Positions 48,162-59,700 of a stretch of 64,000 nucleotides of DNA are shown piece after piece (within the stretch, counting starts at the first letter, position 1; the number at the start of each line of letters is the position of its first letter). This stretch comes from Coniferiporia sulphurascens (Eukaryota; Basidiomycota; Agaricomycetes; Hymenochaetales; Hymenochaetaceae), in assembly GCA_002794785.1 (NCBI GenBank), contig NBBA01000011.1, positions 1 to 64,000 on the forward strand, given 5' to 3'. Below the pieces are notes generated by a model, which was not told the DNA's origin, searched no databases, and was given only the letters and a program-made list of their open reading frames with translations. The position numbers and the translations under genes are program-made.

Positions 48162-50527
48162 ATGGCATCTTCATCTAGCCCTCTACAGCGAGGTAAGGCT
48201 TGTATCCGCTGCAGGTAATGTCTAATCAATTATCATCCTCGGAAATTTTGTAATGACTGAATTTTCGTATTTGAAGGCGTCGTAAGATAGTAGGTATATT
48301 CCATACACGAGACTGACTTCGAGACGATCTGACCTATTTCTAGAAGTGCGACAGTGCGCGCCCCGTCTGCACACCTTGCATCGAAGCAAATCGCTCTGAC
48401 GATTGTGAATACACCGATAATCAGGGCCGGACCCGCACGCAAATTCTTGAAGAGAACGTCTCCCGGCTAGAAGCGCGTTTACAAGAGCTTGAGAATCCCG
48501 ACATATCCGCACAAACAGTTCTTCTGAATAACCCGTACGATGCGAATACCAGTGCAGCCCATATTGCGGGTCACCTTGCACAGGCACCGATTCCAGCCCC
48601 CGTTCCCGCCGTCATGAATTGGTGGGAATTCGAGGAACCTCCTGCACAAGTAATAGACATGCTGTGCGTTTTTTATTACTGGTACTTACCTCTTAATCTG
48701 GTGTTGACTTATCCATGAACATATACATGTATATTCGTCTGGCCACTCTGTGTTTCTTTAAACTACCGCCACAGTGTTGCATTGTTCCTACCGCATGCCA
48801 CTGTATTTGGATTTGCGCTGAGTCCCGAGCGCTTCACTAGAGCACTCCGCCTCCCAATGCTCCATCCAGCGCGCCCGCACCCCGCGCTCCTTCATGCAGT
48901 TTTCCTTTGGGGCATCCGTCTGTCAAACATACCAGACCTTATGCAACACGAAGGCCTATACCTTCAGCGGACGATTCTTGCTCTGCAAGACGCGCTAGGC
49001 GGTGGCGGGTCAATTTCTGAAGTGTGCTCATTCCCCTTCCTCTTTTAGTACTTGTGCTCAGCGTTGCTTTATTTTTCACTAACCAGAGGCCTGCTGTAGC
49101 CCAACGCCGTGTCCATGCGGTGCAGGCATCGCTTTTGCTTGCGCAGTATTTTTTCACTCTGGGTCGTCTTCTAGAGGGCCGGTACCACGCCAACGCAGCT
49201 GTTGCACTCGCAGTCAGTTGCAGGATGCATCGTATCACATCTGCGACTCTTTCCTCGACGGGTGCAGATCAGACACTAGGACAACCAGGGAGCCTATTCC
49301 AGGAGGCTAGTTTACTCGAGCTGGCGCCCGCACGCGATTCAGTCGAATTTGGCGAGCGTGTGCGTGTGTTTTGGGCTGCCTACAGCATAGATCGGTGCTG
49401 GAGCGTTGCGCTCAATGCTCCATGCACCCTTACGGATGATGCCTCTTCCGGCACTCAAATTGTTACTCCTTGGCCTCGTGAATTAAGACAGTACGAACAG
49501 GCATGTGTTTTTGTACCGGGGAGTCCACTTTCGGACGCCGGCTTGCATAAACGCTCTCCTTATATTTCTAACCCGATTTTGTCTCTCAGATAACCAATCT
49601 CCCATTGGCGTCTGCCTCGGACTTGAGGAACGGGACCGTTCATCATTTCGTGTTTGGGCATCCGGCGCAGGCTCACAATGATAGGGAAAACTCTTATGCA
49701 GCCCTACGCGCGAGGGGGTCTGCCCTATATGAGCGTGCCTCTAGTCTTTCCCGTACGCGCATTTTTTTGGAACGTTAAAACAAAAGACTTATAATGCGCA
49801 CTTTAGGTTCTGTAGAAATTGAAGGTATACAGCGAGTCCCTGAGAACCTTCGGGCAGAGATAGAGGCTCTTGCGCATACCACGGCGCGGTTCGCAAATGA
49901 GCTAACCCCGCTCGATCGACTGGACGCTGGTGCACGCGTCACGGAGGCTCGCCAGTCGCTTATGGTTGCACACAGCCTTGCACACGCTGCTATGATACAA
50001 CTACATGCTGTCACCTCTGCCACGCCAGAAGGAGAGCTGGGTGTTTCCGCCGCAAGCCTAGAGCATGCAAGGGAGATCAGCATGATTCTTGAGCTTGCCA
50101 CTAATGGCGAAGCGGTCATTAATGCCCAACCAGGAGCGGCGGCGATGTCCCCGGTACTAGACCCGATCCTTAGTGTAAGCGTTCCGCTCATCTTTCAATA
50201 GGTACAGAAAGAACTTATGACCGTGCTTCATCGATATTGTTAATGGATCACAGATCGTTGGAATGTCTGCCGCACGCATTTTTCTACAGGAATACCACCG
50301 TATGACTCGTGGTCCTTATACACATATCTCACGCGGTCAGATGGAGTCATATAGTACGAGTGTAGGTCAAATAATTGGAGCCCTTCGGCGTGCCGCAGGA
50401 GTCGCGAATAACTATCCGATTTTCTGTAAGCACTTTTTATCTCTTCACAGAAAAGTGTATTTATTTTTCACCATGCATTGGAATAGCTCAACAGGCGAGC
50501 AAGATAGAAGAAATGTTAGATGATTGA
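48162..50527 (+). CDS. Zn(II)2Cys6 transcription factor with fungal-specific middle domain (603 aa)
   Basis: Nuclear DNA-binding regulator. Exons: 48162-48214, 48277-48289, 48344-48663, 48775-49021, 49087-49500, 49590-49773, 49807-50174, 50254-50425 and 50487-50527; all join in frame. The zinc cluster is assembled from three exons: GKACIRC, RRRKI from a 13-nt microexon, then KCDSARPVCTPC and a final cysteine in SDDCEY, spacing C-x2-C-x6-C-x6-C-x2-C-x8-C. A short coiled coil (ILEENVSRLEARLQELE) follows for dimerisation. The middle region shows the fungal transcription factor domain, with RVRVFWAAYSIDRCWSVAL and a TPWP motif, and the C-terminus has MSAARIFLQEY. The intron at 49501 appears to use a GC donor. 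It could regulate the PKS pair about 15 kb away, but nothing in the sequence proves that. Confidence 0.85.
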
Positions 50528-51196
50528 ACCATAGTTCTCATGAGAGGCATCTAGACGATCGAACTCAAGCCTGCTACTTCATTATTAAAGCGAAGTGGAG
50601 CATATAATAGACGAGCGACTGTTCCATATCGATCTTACCAAATAGATTTTAAATTTTTCAAACGTTTTTGAAAGCACGATGCGTTGAGATACATCACTCG
50701 GGCTAGCTTAGTGCCTTACGCTTCCGTTGTAAGGTTGGTTGTGTAAGCGCTATGCTCTCCTGTAGGATGTATCAGTGCTACCTCGTTCTCAGTTTAACTT
50801 GATTCCCTAAAGAAAATGAGATAATTTGAATAGATGCGAAAAAGTTGCGCAGTTGCAGTTAACCCCGAGGGCTTTTACTCGAATAAATTAGCGCTGGAGT
50901 CTGGAATTGCATTCGCTGCTTCTCAGGGGAAAAGTCAATGTTCAGTATAGAACACACAATATAAGGGTGGTTCGTTGCAATATTACAAGCCTCGATACAG
51001 GATTTAGTTTCGTGGCATGCAAGTAAGTAATTCAAATAAGAATGTGTAATCGTGGGAACACTCTGAAAATGTACTTCTCACGGATTGCTACATAGCACCT
51101 GACCTGGTTGAAATAGCCTCAAGCCTCGCGTCCGGCAACCAGCCCGCCCTTTTTTCTATTCCATCTCACTGATTTAACCCAAGCACTGAATCAACC
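50528..51196. other. Intergenic between the transcription factor and the PARP-type finger gene
   Basis: Short A/T-rich spacer holding the 3' flank of the regulator and the promoter of the next gene. No motif was recognised. Confidence 0.4.
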
Positions 51197-52759
51197 ATGT
51201 CTGACGTTGAAGGTGGAGAGAAAAAAAGCGGATACAGGCTTGAGATTTCTGGAACGGGGAGGGCAAAATGCAAAGGTTCGTCTATCTTTTTGTCTCACAG
51301 TATGTCAACTTCACAAGACGCGATGTTAACTGGCCATGTCTCCTTTTTTCAGGTCCCAAACCGTGTTCAGGTAAGCTTCGTCTCTTACGACGCGTGGGGC
51401 ACGCACGAAAAGCGCGATTTACTGACTGTTCGTACTGCAGGCACTCAGATAAACAAAGGCGAGCTCCGCTTTGGCACCGTCGTCGATATGAAAGGCAACA
51501 CGTCTTTGTGCGTATTCTTGTTTTTATATTTGTCTTGGTGTCAGCTACAAGTCGTTTTCCAGTGTCTGGCGCCATTGGGGATGCGTAACACAGCGCATCA
51601 TTGCAAATATGAAAACCAAATTTGATAGTGCCAGCGATCTTGACGGTTTTGATGAACTTCCTGAGGAGGACCAGTCGCGCGTCGAGAAGGCTTGGGAAGA
51701 TGGTCATGTTGCGGATGAGGATATTCCCGATTCGGCTCGCAAACCGGAGGCTGATGGAGATGACGACGAAGAATCCGGAAAAAAGAAAAAGGCCGCGAAA
51801 AAAGCTCCCGTGAAGAAGAGGGTAAGAGTATATTTTGACTCTTTAATGTCACCCAGTATCACTAACGCACGTCCAAGAAGGCTGAGGACGAAGAGGAAGA
51901 GGTAGATGGTGAGGAAGAAAAGCCGAAGAAGAAAGCGGCTCCTCGCAAGCCCGCGAAGGTACGCGTGTATTGTACGCACATTAAAGACCGTTTATTGAAG
52001 TCAGTTTGCCACATGCAGAAAGTCAGTGATGATAATGACGCTGAGGATGATGCCGAGGAAAAACCAAAGAGGAAGGCTGCGCCTCGCAAGCGCGTCAAGG
52101 TTTGGCGCAAGTATTCTTTATATTCTATAGTCGCTTAAAGATTCTGCATTTTCTATAGAAAGCCGATGTTGAGGAGGAGGCGGAGAAACCTGGGAAACGC
52201 GTACGCAAGAAAGCAAAGGTGTGGTCTCTTCGTCTTTGTTTCACTCATTTATCTGATGCTCCTACTTTTTGTTGTAGGTTGAAAGTGATGAAGACGTCGA
52301 TGATGCCGATGAGAAACCCAAGAAGCGCGCCGCGCCCAAGAAACCTGCCAAGGCGAAACCAAAGGCTAAAGTGCGTACTGTATTTAATGTCGTCCGGCCA
52401 ACGCATTCTCAACTTAACGTGTCAACTTATCTATAGACCACGCCTGATGACGAGTCCGGTGAGGATTTCGGTATGGACATGGATAAGGTCTCGGGTGGTG
52501 AAGAGGAAGTAGATGACGAAGAAAAGCCAGCTAAGAAGTCTAAAGTATGCGCCTCTACCCTCCTTCGTATACTGCACTCAAAGTTTCGAACGCTCATAAT
52601 AATCTTTCTCGTTTTTGCTAGCGCCCTGCTTCTAAGGCAAAACCGGCTTCTAAGTCTAAGCCTGCGTCTAAGAAGGCTGCACCACCGCGCTCGCGAGCCA
52701 AGAAGACCAAGGAAGTCGTTGAATCAGACGCTGACAAGGATGACGTAGACAGCGAGTGA
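51197..52759 (+). CDS. PARP-type zinc-finger protein with Lys/Glu-rich repeats (327 aa)
   Basis: Likely nuclear protein that binds DNA breaks or nicks through a PARP-type zinc finger; no catalytic PARP domain is present. Exons: 51197-51275, 51353-51370, 51441-51507, 51563-51821, 51878-51958, 52019-52099, 52159-52218, 52278-52370, 52437-52544 and 52622-52759. The finger spans exons 1-4: RAKCKGPKPCSG, KGELRFGTVVDMKGNTSF and WRHWGCV, then IIANMKTKFD and an acidic WEDGHVADEDIP segment. After KKKKAAKKAPVKKR the tail is made of repeated acidic-then-basic units of the EEKPKKKAAPRKPAK type. Exons 5-9 each encode one unit, are multiples of three (81, 81, 60, 93, 108 nt) and are phase 0, so units can be gained or lost without frameshift. 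Exon 2 is an 18-nt microexon. Confidence 0.88.
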
Positions 52760-54147
52760 ATACCGACCAACGTTTAAGGCGTTACCGTCTCGTCCTATTC
52801 CTTGACGAGATATCTATAGATCGTCTTCGTGATGGACGGCTCTCCACCATCTCTAAGGGATATCTTTCACTTGGCTTTTTCTCAACTCTGTCCTCAGTCT
52901 CAAGTACGCGCGTCTCCGTTAGGAGACGATTATTAATTTATAAAGAAAAGGCAAAAATCCTATCAGACATGCTTACCATCCCCAACTGTTTGTATATACG
53001 TATGTAAAGCCGCCGTACGCGCCTCCGCTCTGTTTTGCTATATTATTGGGACGCCGTATTTGCAGCTGTCTATGTCGCCAGTGTTTCCGAGTGACAGCGT
53101 CGATTGTCCATATGGTTGGGTTCACTCTCGGTTTTTGACTGTGCGCATTATGAAAATTGCGAAGGTGGGAGCCTTTCCTTCGGATCGTCCGCTATCTTTT
53201 GCTACGCTTTACGATTGCGGAGACACGTCGTATCTAGGTCTTGTGCTAAACCTCCGCAAGGCGGTTCTGTCTTATATTACTATACATAAAAATAGGGCGT
53301 AAACACTCCAAGAAAAAAAAACCACTTTTGGACTTTGGCAATGACGATGATGCTCCATGAGTATTACGTGTATTAGCAGGAGTACGCAAATCCTTCTCAC
53401 AGTAAAAGCAATACTCGACAGGATGTTCAATACACATAGTGGTAGCGTGTTTATCACGATTGCAATTAATGCAGCGGGCATGCGGAACTGGGAGACTTGT
53501 TCCTTGCGTTATAATTGTCATTTAAACAGATACATTTATCGGCTCAGAAGGGACGCCCTTGAGAAGAAGATATTCATCCATTCGAATTGTACACTTCAAC
53601 CCTTTTTAGTAGTACAAACATATTTGCTAGTGATGTTATGAGCTCGTCGCCACCACTTTCCCCATCGTAAGTTACATCACGATAGCTGACCCACATCAAT
53701 TGCAAACCTTCTGAAAGACTCAAGTCTTCATTTCTGGCCTAGGTTTAATCACCTACTAGGATTCGCAGAGCAGCCCCGACCTGGCGAAGAAGCTAAGTGT
53801 TCGGTGTACCATTAGTGCATGCACTCGCCGAATACAATGAGACGCAGACAAGTTTGCGGCGGTGCTTCTTAGACCAGGACAGCTGGGCTTGAGTCGCGAA
53901 GATTTTTCGTGTGAAAATAATAAAGCAACGGGTCGGCGACCAGAACAGTTGGCACGCCTGCTAGTGATAATTTGTCGTTAACGCTTGTGTGTTTTTTCGA
54001 CTTGAGCTGGAACTACAGATGGAAACCGTATTTTGTCTCACGGTTAATTTGCATCACGTGGCAGTGGCTGTGCAACACCACAAGTGCTACCTATGTTAGG
54101 TCGTTCCTCAACGCCTCGCCTCAAGACCAACCGTCGACAAACTCAAC
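52760..54147. other. Intergenic between the PARP-type finger gene and eS26
   Basis: About 1.4 kb. A minus-strand ORF at 53246-53521 contains a Cys/His-rich segment (ARCINCNRDKHATTMC then EYCFYC) that could be a zinc-binding fragment, but it has no recognised family and no clear exon partners. The remainder probably contains the 3' and 5' flanks of the two genes. Confidence 0.4.
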
Positions 54148-54897
54148 ATGGTGAGTTCTACTGCCCGAGGCCGTCTCTGTCGCCGTCGTGTGGGTATTAT
54201 GGATATGGATTGTCCTTTTGGAGGCATTTGGATGGATTGGGACGACTCAGGCTGGTGGATGGCGATGGATGGCAGCGGGTGGCGATGGATGTCAATGGCA
54301 GGATAATGGTCCATGATAGGCACTAGGGCGTACCGATCCATCGACGACGACATGCGACCACTTCTCCGTGTCGTTACATCCACTGACATCCTCCTGTAGA
54401 CGAAAAAGAGAAGAAATGGCGGCCGTAACAAGAAGGGCCGTGGGCACGTCCGTTTTGTGCGTTGCTCCAACTGCTCGCGTTGCGTCGCGAAGGACAAGGC
54501 GATCAAGCGCTTCACCGTCCGCAACATGGTCGAGTCTGCCGCCGTCCGTGATATTTCGGAGGCCTCGGTCTACCAAGGTGTGTCTCACTCGCCGTATTTT
54601 TTGTTTTTTTCCGCTAACGTGAGATGACTCCTGAAGAGTACGTGATCCCGAAGTTGTACATCAAGATTGCATACTGCGTCTCTTGTGCCATCCACTCGCA
54701 TGGTGCGTTGCTTTGCGTTGCTTTTTCTCGTTTCCTCTATTTATTACTTATGTCTGTGTATAGTTGTTCGTGTCCGCTCGCGAGAGGGCCGCCGCAACCG
54801 CGCACCCCCGCCCCGTGTTCGCTACAAGGACGGTAAAAAAGTCAACCCTGCCGTTGCTGCTGCTGCCGACGCCGCGGCGGCAAACCGTGCTTCGTAA
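54148..54897 (+). CDS. RPS26: 40S ribosomal protein eS26 (126 aa)
   Basis: Component of the small ribosomal subunit near the mRNA exit channel. Four exons: 54148-54150 (only the ATG), 54400-54577, 54637-54702 and 54764-54897. The ATG-only first exon before a roughly 250-bp intron is common in fungal ribosomal protein genes. The protein begins [17 protein letters not shown] and contains the zinc-binding CSNC...CVSC cysteines, [41 protein letters not shown] and [17 protein letters not shown], all hallmarks of eS26. The C-terminus ends in an Ala-rich tail, as in other fungi. A single-copy housekeeping gene here makes a wholly dispensable or silent region unlikely. Confidence 0.97.
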
Positions 54898-56219
54898 TCC
54901 CTCCCCCGCGTCACTGGTTCCACAAGGCTGACGGCCGGCTGTCTCGCTCATGTCAAGTGACATGGAGGGAAATGATGCTCGGTTCGCCGATCCTAGGCTG
55001 CGTATCGCGGGTAGGTATACATAAGTCGTGTATCACTTCCCTTACCTGTTTCTTCGCTCTTGTAGCACATGTAATTATCTTGTGCCCACCAGCACGTCAT
55101 GGCGTTTCCGTCTAGTGCCCACTTTCGCAAGACCGAGAATATCCACATTGTGAGCTTATTTGGTCTAAGGGCGACGCCTTTCCGTTCCGCTTTGCTTTCA
55201 TTTCGTCCGAGAACTCTGCGCGTACTACTGATGCACGCTACGTCGGTTCCAAGTAACGTGCCTCTTGGCGTTAAGAAGTTCAACAAGAAGTCGATTCAGC
55301 GTTGCAGAGAAGCTTTTATCTAGAGGGTTACCGATACCCTTCGGCTGCAGCTTTCCTCAGACCAGGAAGTGCCTATTTATTAACTCGAGGCCACGGTTGA
55401 CCGCTTCTATGGTCTTCTCGACGACAAACGCCTTGCTGGATCAAATAGGTCTCAGCTCCGAGTCTCAAAGCGTAATAAAGAAAAGAAAATTCATTACGCA
55501 GCTAGGCGTCTAAATTCTGCTGTTCTCCGTTGAGCCTCGGTAACCCTGACTAAACACGAATCGGTTGATATCCACTTTCCATTGTCTTTGATGGGACCCT
55601 GCATTCCTTATGGCAACGGCTTCTGTTGTTATTCTGTAAAAATGACTCTACGCTGGACCCCTAAGTTACGCCTGCCTTTTACTCATCTATTACCGAGAGT
55701 AAGTATATTCAGAGCGTACTTCTCTATATATTTATATACTTGTGCATTCTCGATAAACCGAGCGTTGAGCATATATATAACTCAACATGATCAGGATATA
55801 TGCAATCTCCTCAGGGCGGAAGTAGAGAATACTTCTGCACTCAGTCTGCAGTTTATAATAAGAGATAATGAGTGTGAAGCGGGAAGGGAATGTACAGGGA
55901 ATTATTGCGTTCGGTGAATTCTAGACATAATAACAACTCTCCAAGTCTCGTTAAATGCGACTGGAATTACTTGTGCTTCCACGCATTTTATATCAGGTTT
56001 AAACTTCCCGCGAAAGGCGGCGAATTCATTAAATTAACGGCATGGTCTGTTAATAAATTCCATCATAGATTAGACTTTAAGCGGAGTTCCCAGCTGACTG
56101 TCAATGTTGCGTGGACGGAGACACAATCGCGGTCGCACGTGACTTGCACCAGCCACGGTCATTAATATTTGTCGGGCTGGCAGTAGACTAACATTAATAC
56201 CTCTTACTATAAAAGACGA
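54898..56219. other. Intergenic between eS26 and the right duplication arm
   Basis: About 1.3 kb. Plus-strand ORFs at 55099-55323, 55265-55513 and 55582-55917 are in different frames and match nothing I recognise. A possible first exon at 54951-55012 is followed by an intron-like segment, but no protein could be built. A TATAAAA at 56208-56214 lies just outside the right arm and could serve the right kinase copy, whose ATG is 270 bases further on. Confidence 0.4.
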
Positions 56220-56483
56220 AGCAAACAAACTCGTTATTCAAATTCAATACCGGAACACCCTACATTTCATTTTTTTTAAAATTTCTCTTTCCTCCAATGT
56301 ACTGCAAGCCTAAGAGGTCTGGACTCAGAAGAAATTATGTTTCTGACCAGCGTCCACCCCATGAGACATGCTCCCGTTTCTAATATAAACCCCGCCTTCC
56401 CACCGCATACCCCACCTACTTCTTATTTTAAACCCCCACATACATATCTGCTTTTTGCAAACCAATAACAATCTGATCTGATA

Positions 56484-58579
56484 ATGTCTGCGAAATCGTC
56501 TTCCCTGAGCACCCAGTCGACTCCCCGGCGGTCTGTCGAGCCTGCGGGGGTCGTACACCCCTGCACCAGTTCGACGGAGCACGCCGACGAGCCGAGCGGT
56601 GAGGAGAAGCATCTAGTTCCACATGGTCTGGCGGTGGGATTGGATGGTTACGAGTTCGAGAGGCTCATTGGACGAGGCAACACGTGCGACGTCTATCTCG
56701 CCCGGCGCTCCCAGGTGGAGAACAACGGGAAGGAGACGGTCAACCACTGTGCGGTCAAGGTGGTCAAGCGAAGAGTGGTTGGAGTGTCGTGCAAGGAGAT
56801 AACGAAGAACGAAGCGAAGATATTGAAGAAGTTGAGGGAGGCGGGGTTTCTAAAGGCGGTGCAGTTGGAGGAGACGTTGTGTGATGCTTTCAACCGATAT
56901 ATCGTCATGGTATGATCTTTTAGTTGCTCACCTTTCCCGCTACTCACTTACCCGCGTACAGGAGTTCATTCCGGGCGGTACATTGGCCAATGCGGTCAGG
57001 AGAGCGGGGGGCTCCCTGGAACCGACACACGTGAGGTGCATCACAGCTGAGCTGGTGTATGCGCTTCTGTTCCTCAAGGACCAAGGGATCGTACACCGCG
57101 ATGTCAAGCCCGAAAACGTTCTTCTCACCGCGCGCGGGCGCGCGGTGCTTTCAGACTTCGGCATTGCGGTTGATTTTACCACACGATACAGTCAGGTCGC
57201 ACGCGGGGCGTGCGGCACGCCAGGTTACATGGCGCCTGAGGTCCTGGGAAGGCTCCCGTATTCGTTCGAGGCGGACGCCTTCTCGTTGGGGTGCACCATC
57301 TATTTCTGTTTTGCGGGGGAGAGTCCGTTCAAGGGACACGGTTATGGCGAGTGCGAGCGCAGGACGTTGACGCAGGCCGTTGTTTTCCCGGACGAGTTGG
57401 GTTGGTGTTTTTATTCCAAACACTTCGTTTCGAAGGTAAGTAGCCTCGTCACCTTACGGATACACATTACTAAGTCCTGTTGTCAGCTGCTGGAGAAGAA
57501 TGCGTCCTTACGCTTGACGCTGGAGGACGCGATTGATACAGCGTATCTAGAGGGAATGTGAGTCGCCTCTCTTTTGATGCTCAAGCAACTTACTGACCTC
57601 TGTCATTCTCGCAGAGACTGGGATAAAGTTGAGAAGGGGGACTACGATCATCCAGGCAAGTTTCCCACTTTTTCACTATTCATGTCGTTTGTTAAATTCG
57701 ACATCGTCTCCAGCGGAATGGCTGCCGGCGCCAAATGGAGCGAGTACAGGCAAGACGCTTGACAAGAAGGTCCTGTTTGACAAATGTATGCCTCCCTTGC
57801 CATGGTCTATGGATGATGAAGACAAGGCATACATTACGTCTCCGAATCCGACGAACGGGAAACGCGAACAGCAAGAAGGCGGGCCTGCGCGCTCCGCTCG
57901 GGACCGCCTCGAGCGGGATGCGCGGGTGCTCTTCAAGATGCCGGACGACGAATTCCAATCCCGATTCAACTGGAGGTGTCGGAGAACTGGGGGCTTGGCA
58001 ACACGACACCCAACGACCTTGCGCAGACACCAATTTTGGTCGAACCGTCCCCTTCCAGGTCGATGGCTGCTGACGACGACAGATTGCGTCCGGTGATTTA
58101 CACGGTCCTGAGAGGGCAAGCTGTGCATATGCCTGCCCGCAGGGAGCTTGTGGGACTTGGAATAACCATAAGTCCAGAGCCACCGATTGCCCATGTACCT
58201 GCAGGAGATTTTGTCCCTCGACTCGTCCCCAACCCGCACAGTGAGATCCCGGCGCACTCCAACGAGGAGCAAGTGCGTCTCTGTGAGCGGTTCTCGTCAC
58301 CTTCGCGCGCCTGTGCGGAGCGCGCATGCGCGGCTTGGATTTTCCAACGTTCCAGAGTTGTCACTCACGATGTCCACTGCGAAGCTCATCACCGCCCCGA
58401 CCGCGCCTACTCGTCCGCTACTGCAGAGGCCGCCGAGCAAGCCTTGGTTCTCAACGATACAAGAGAAGGAGTTCGAGATGCCGCAGCTTCCGGTTCGTAT
58501 GAGGATGCGACTTTACGTCTCGGACTTCAAGAGGACGATAAGGCGCATGTTGGGGATGCCGGTGGAGGAGGAGTATTAG
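56484..58579 (+). pseudogene. AGC-like serine/threonine protein kinase, right copy, frameshifted in the C-terminal exon
   Basis: Same gene as the left copy, in mirror orientation. Exons 56484-56909, 56962-57435, 57487-57557, 57615-57655 and 57714 onward; the intron before the last exon has a GC donor (GCAAGT). The catalytic domain is intact here: GRGNTCDV, CAVKVVKR, HRDVKPEN, DFG, GYMAPE, DAFSLGCTIYF and the tail IDWDKVEKGDY. Near 57949, one base is missing compared with the left copy (PDDEFQ instead of PDDDIP), so the frame ends at 58096 after about 464 residues; further indels lie around 58292-58330. The ancestral stop would be 58577-58579. Because the kinase domain and AGC-like tail precede the break, a truncated active kinase is possible. 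I call it a pseudogene for the lost C-terminal region only. Confidence 0.75.
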
Positions 58580-59700
58580 GGGACGGGGGCTGTGATGTGG
58601 AGGGTGTGACGTGGTGTGACGAGGCGGGAGGCGGGGGATGTGACGAGGCGGGCGGCGGTGTGACGGTGGTCGAAGCTGAGTAACCCGTTTCCTTTTATTG
58701 CTTTTTTTCGAGGTCCCGGGTCGGCTGGCTGGTAGTAAGGGAAGAGGCACCTTCCCTTTCTGTCAGCTCAACCGACCGGTGTCCATTTCCTCCAACCCTT
58801 GCAATAAATTCTTCGCTGAGTTACTTTTGTTTGCAGATGTTCGTGACGCGGACATCTCGGCTCTTGACTTCGACGGTCGATATTTCGTTCTTATATTGCC
58901 GTGCGATCTCTCATTCTTTCTCGTGTCCGTAGACTACTTCCTCTTTCTAGATCCTGTTCCTGTTCTCCCAGCTGGTCTGGGGGATTCTGTTGCCGTTGTT
59001 GAAATGGGGTTTTTTTTTTCACCGCGTGCGGTTTTTTTTTCCATTGCGCCGCTCCTCCCGGAGGTGTGGGGGGAGCGGGGGAGGGATGTCCCGTGTCACA
59101 GGCCAATCGTGCGTCTCCTTACCTTGGGGTCCTGCGCCCTTCGGCAGTCAGGCAGTGGAACGGGTGACAGAAGAGGGCGTTCCGGCGCTGGCCACGCTGG
59201 TCCTGCTTCAATCCGTTCACCCTGCCCACTGCTGGACTATCGGGGGTGTATCCTTCTGGTGAGGAGGAGCTCGAGTGGCACGGGGCATCCCTCCTGCGGG
59301 TTGCGCCGCAGGTAAGTTGCCTGATCGTTAGCTTGGTGTGGAACTTTTACTAACTTGTCGTATACTGCTTTTCATTACAGCGTGTGGTATGAGCCGGGTG
59401 GAGAGGGAGGACGAGAGGGGTCTGCTGTAACATTATAAACCTTTGTACATAGCCTGAGTGATCTAATATGAATGCGCACCTTTGAAAATCCATGAAAAGC
59501 ATCAAAGCCTGTTGTAGTTCATCGTTGATGTGTCCTCCAACAACCCCCGAATTCCGAGAAGGTGCACCAAGGCAATATTTGGGGAATGAGCTGCGAGCAT
59601 ATTCGGAAGAGGATGATGCGTTTCTTGTAAATGCTTTCTTAAGCAAGATAGACACGCCAGAAGTAGCGAACTGCATGATGGGACACGAGCTACATTGTCC
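58580..59700. other. Conserved segment downstream of the right kinase
   Basis: Right-arm partner of 938-1897 and the distal ORF. A 205-codon ORF at 58698-59315 ends in an intron-like donor (GCAGGTAAGT) whose acceptor CATTACAG lies at about 59373-59380, and both sites are kept in the left arm. The left arm, however, breaks this frame into two. The T10 runs flanking ACCGCGTGCGGT near 59009-59042 are shared with the left arm. The distal ORF 59492-59755 resembles 15-197 of the left arm but is unrecognised. Confidence 0.4.

Larger units (their letters stand above)
56220..59700. repeat. Right arm of the large inverted duplication
   Basis: Plus-strand sequence matching the minus strand of 1-4275. 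The first matching bases are the A/T-rich CAAACAAACTCGTTATTC block near 56223, followed by shared ACACCCTACATTTCATTT, the kinase promoter, all five kinase exons and introns, the downstream T-run/palindrome segment and a distal ORF around 59492-59700. It lacks the 0.8 kb block present in the left arm. Beyond about 59700 I can no longer compare, because the left arm reaches the window edge. Confidence 0.9.

Noticed and set aside
50202..50238. Extra short exon in the Zn2Cys6 gene
   Set aside because: Using it breaks the frame before MSAARIFLQEY; direct splicing 50174 to 50254 keeps the frame and the family's usual spacing.
53246..53521. Zinc-binding protein on the minus strand
   Set aside because: One short Cys/His-rich ORF with no partner exons or recognised family.
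58698..59315. 205-codon ORF in the right arm as a protein-coding gene
   Set aside because: The left arm breaks the same frame into two shifted ORFs, and the sequence has T runs and low protein-like character.
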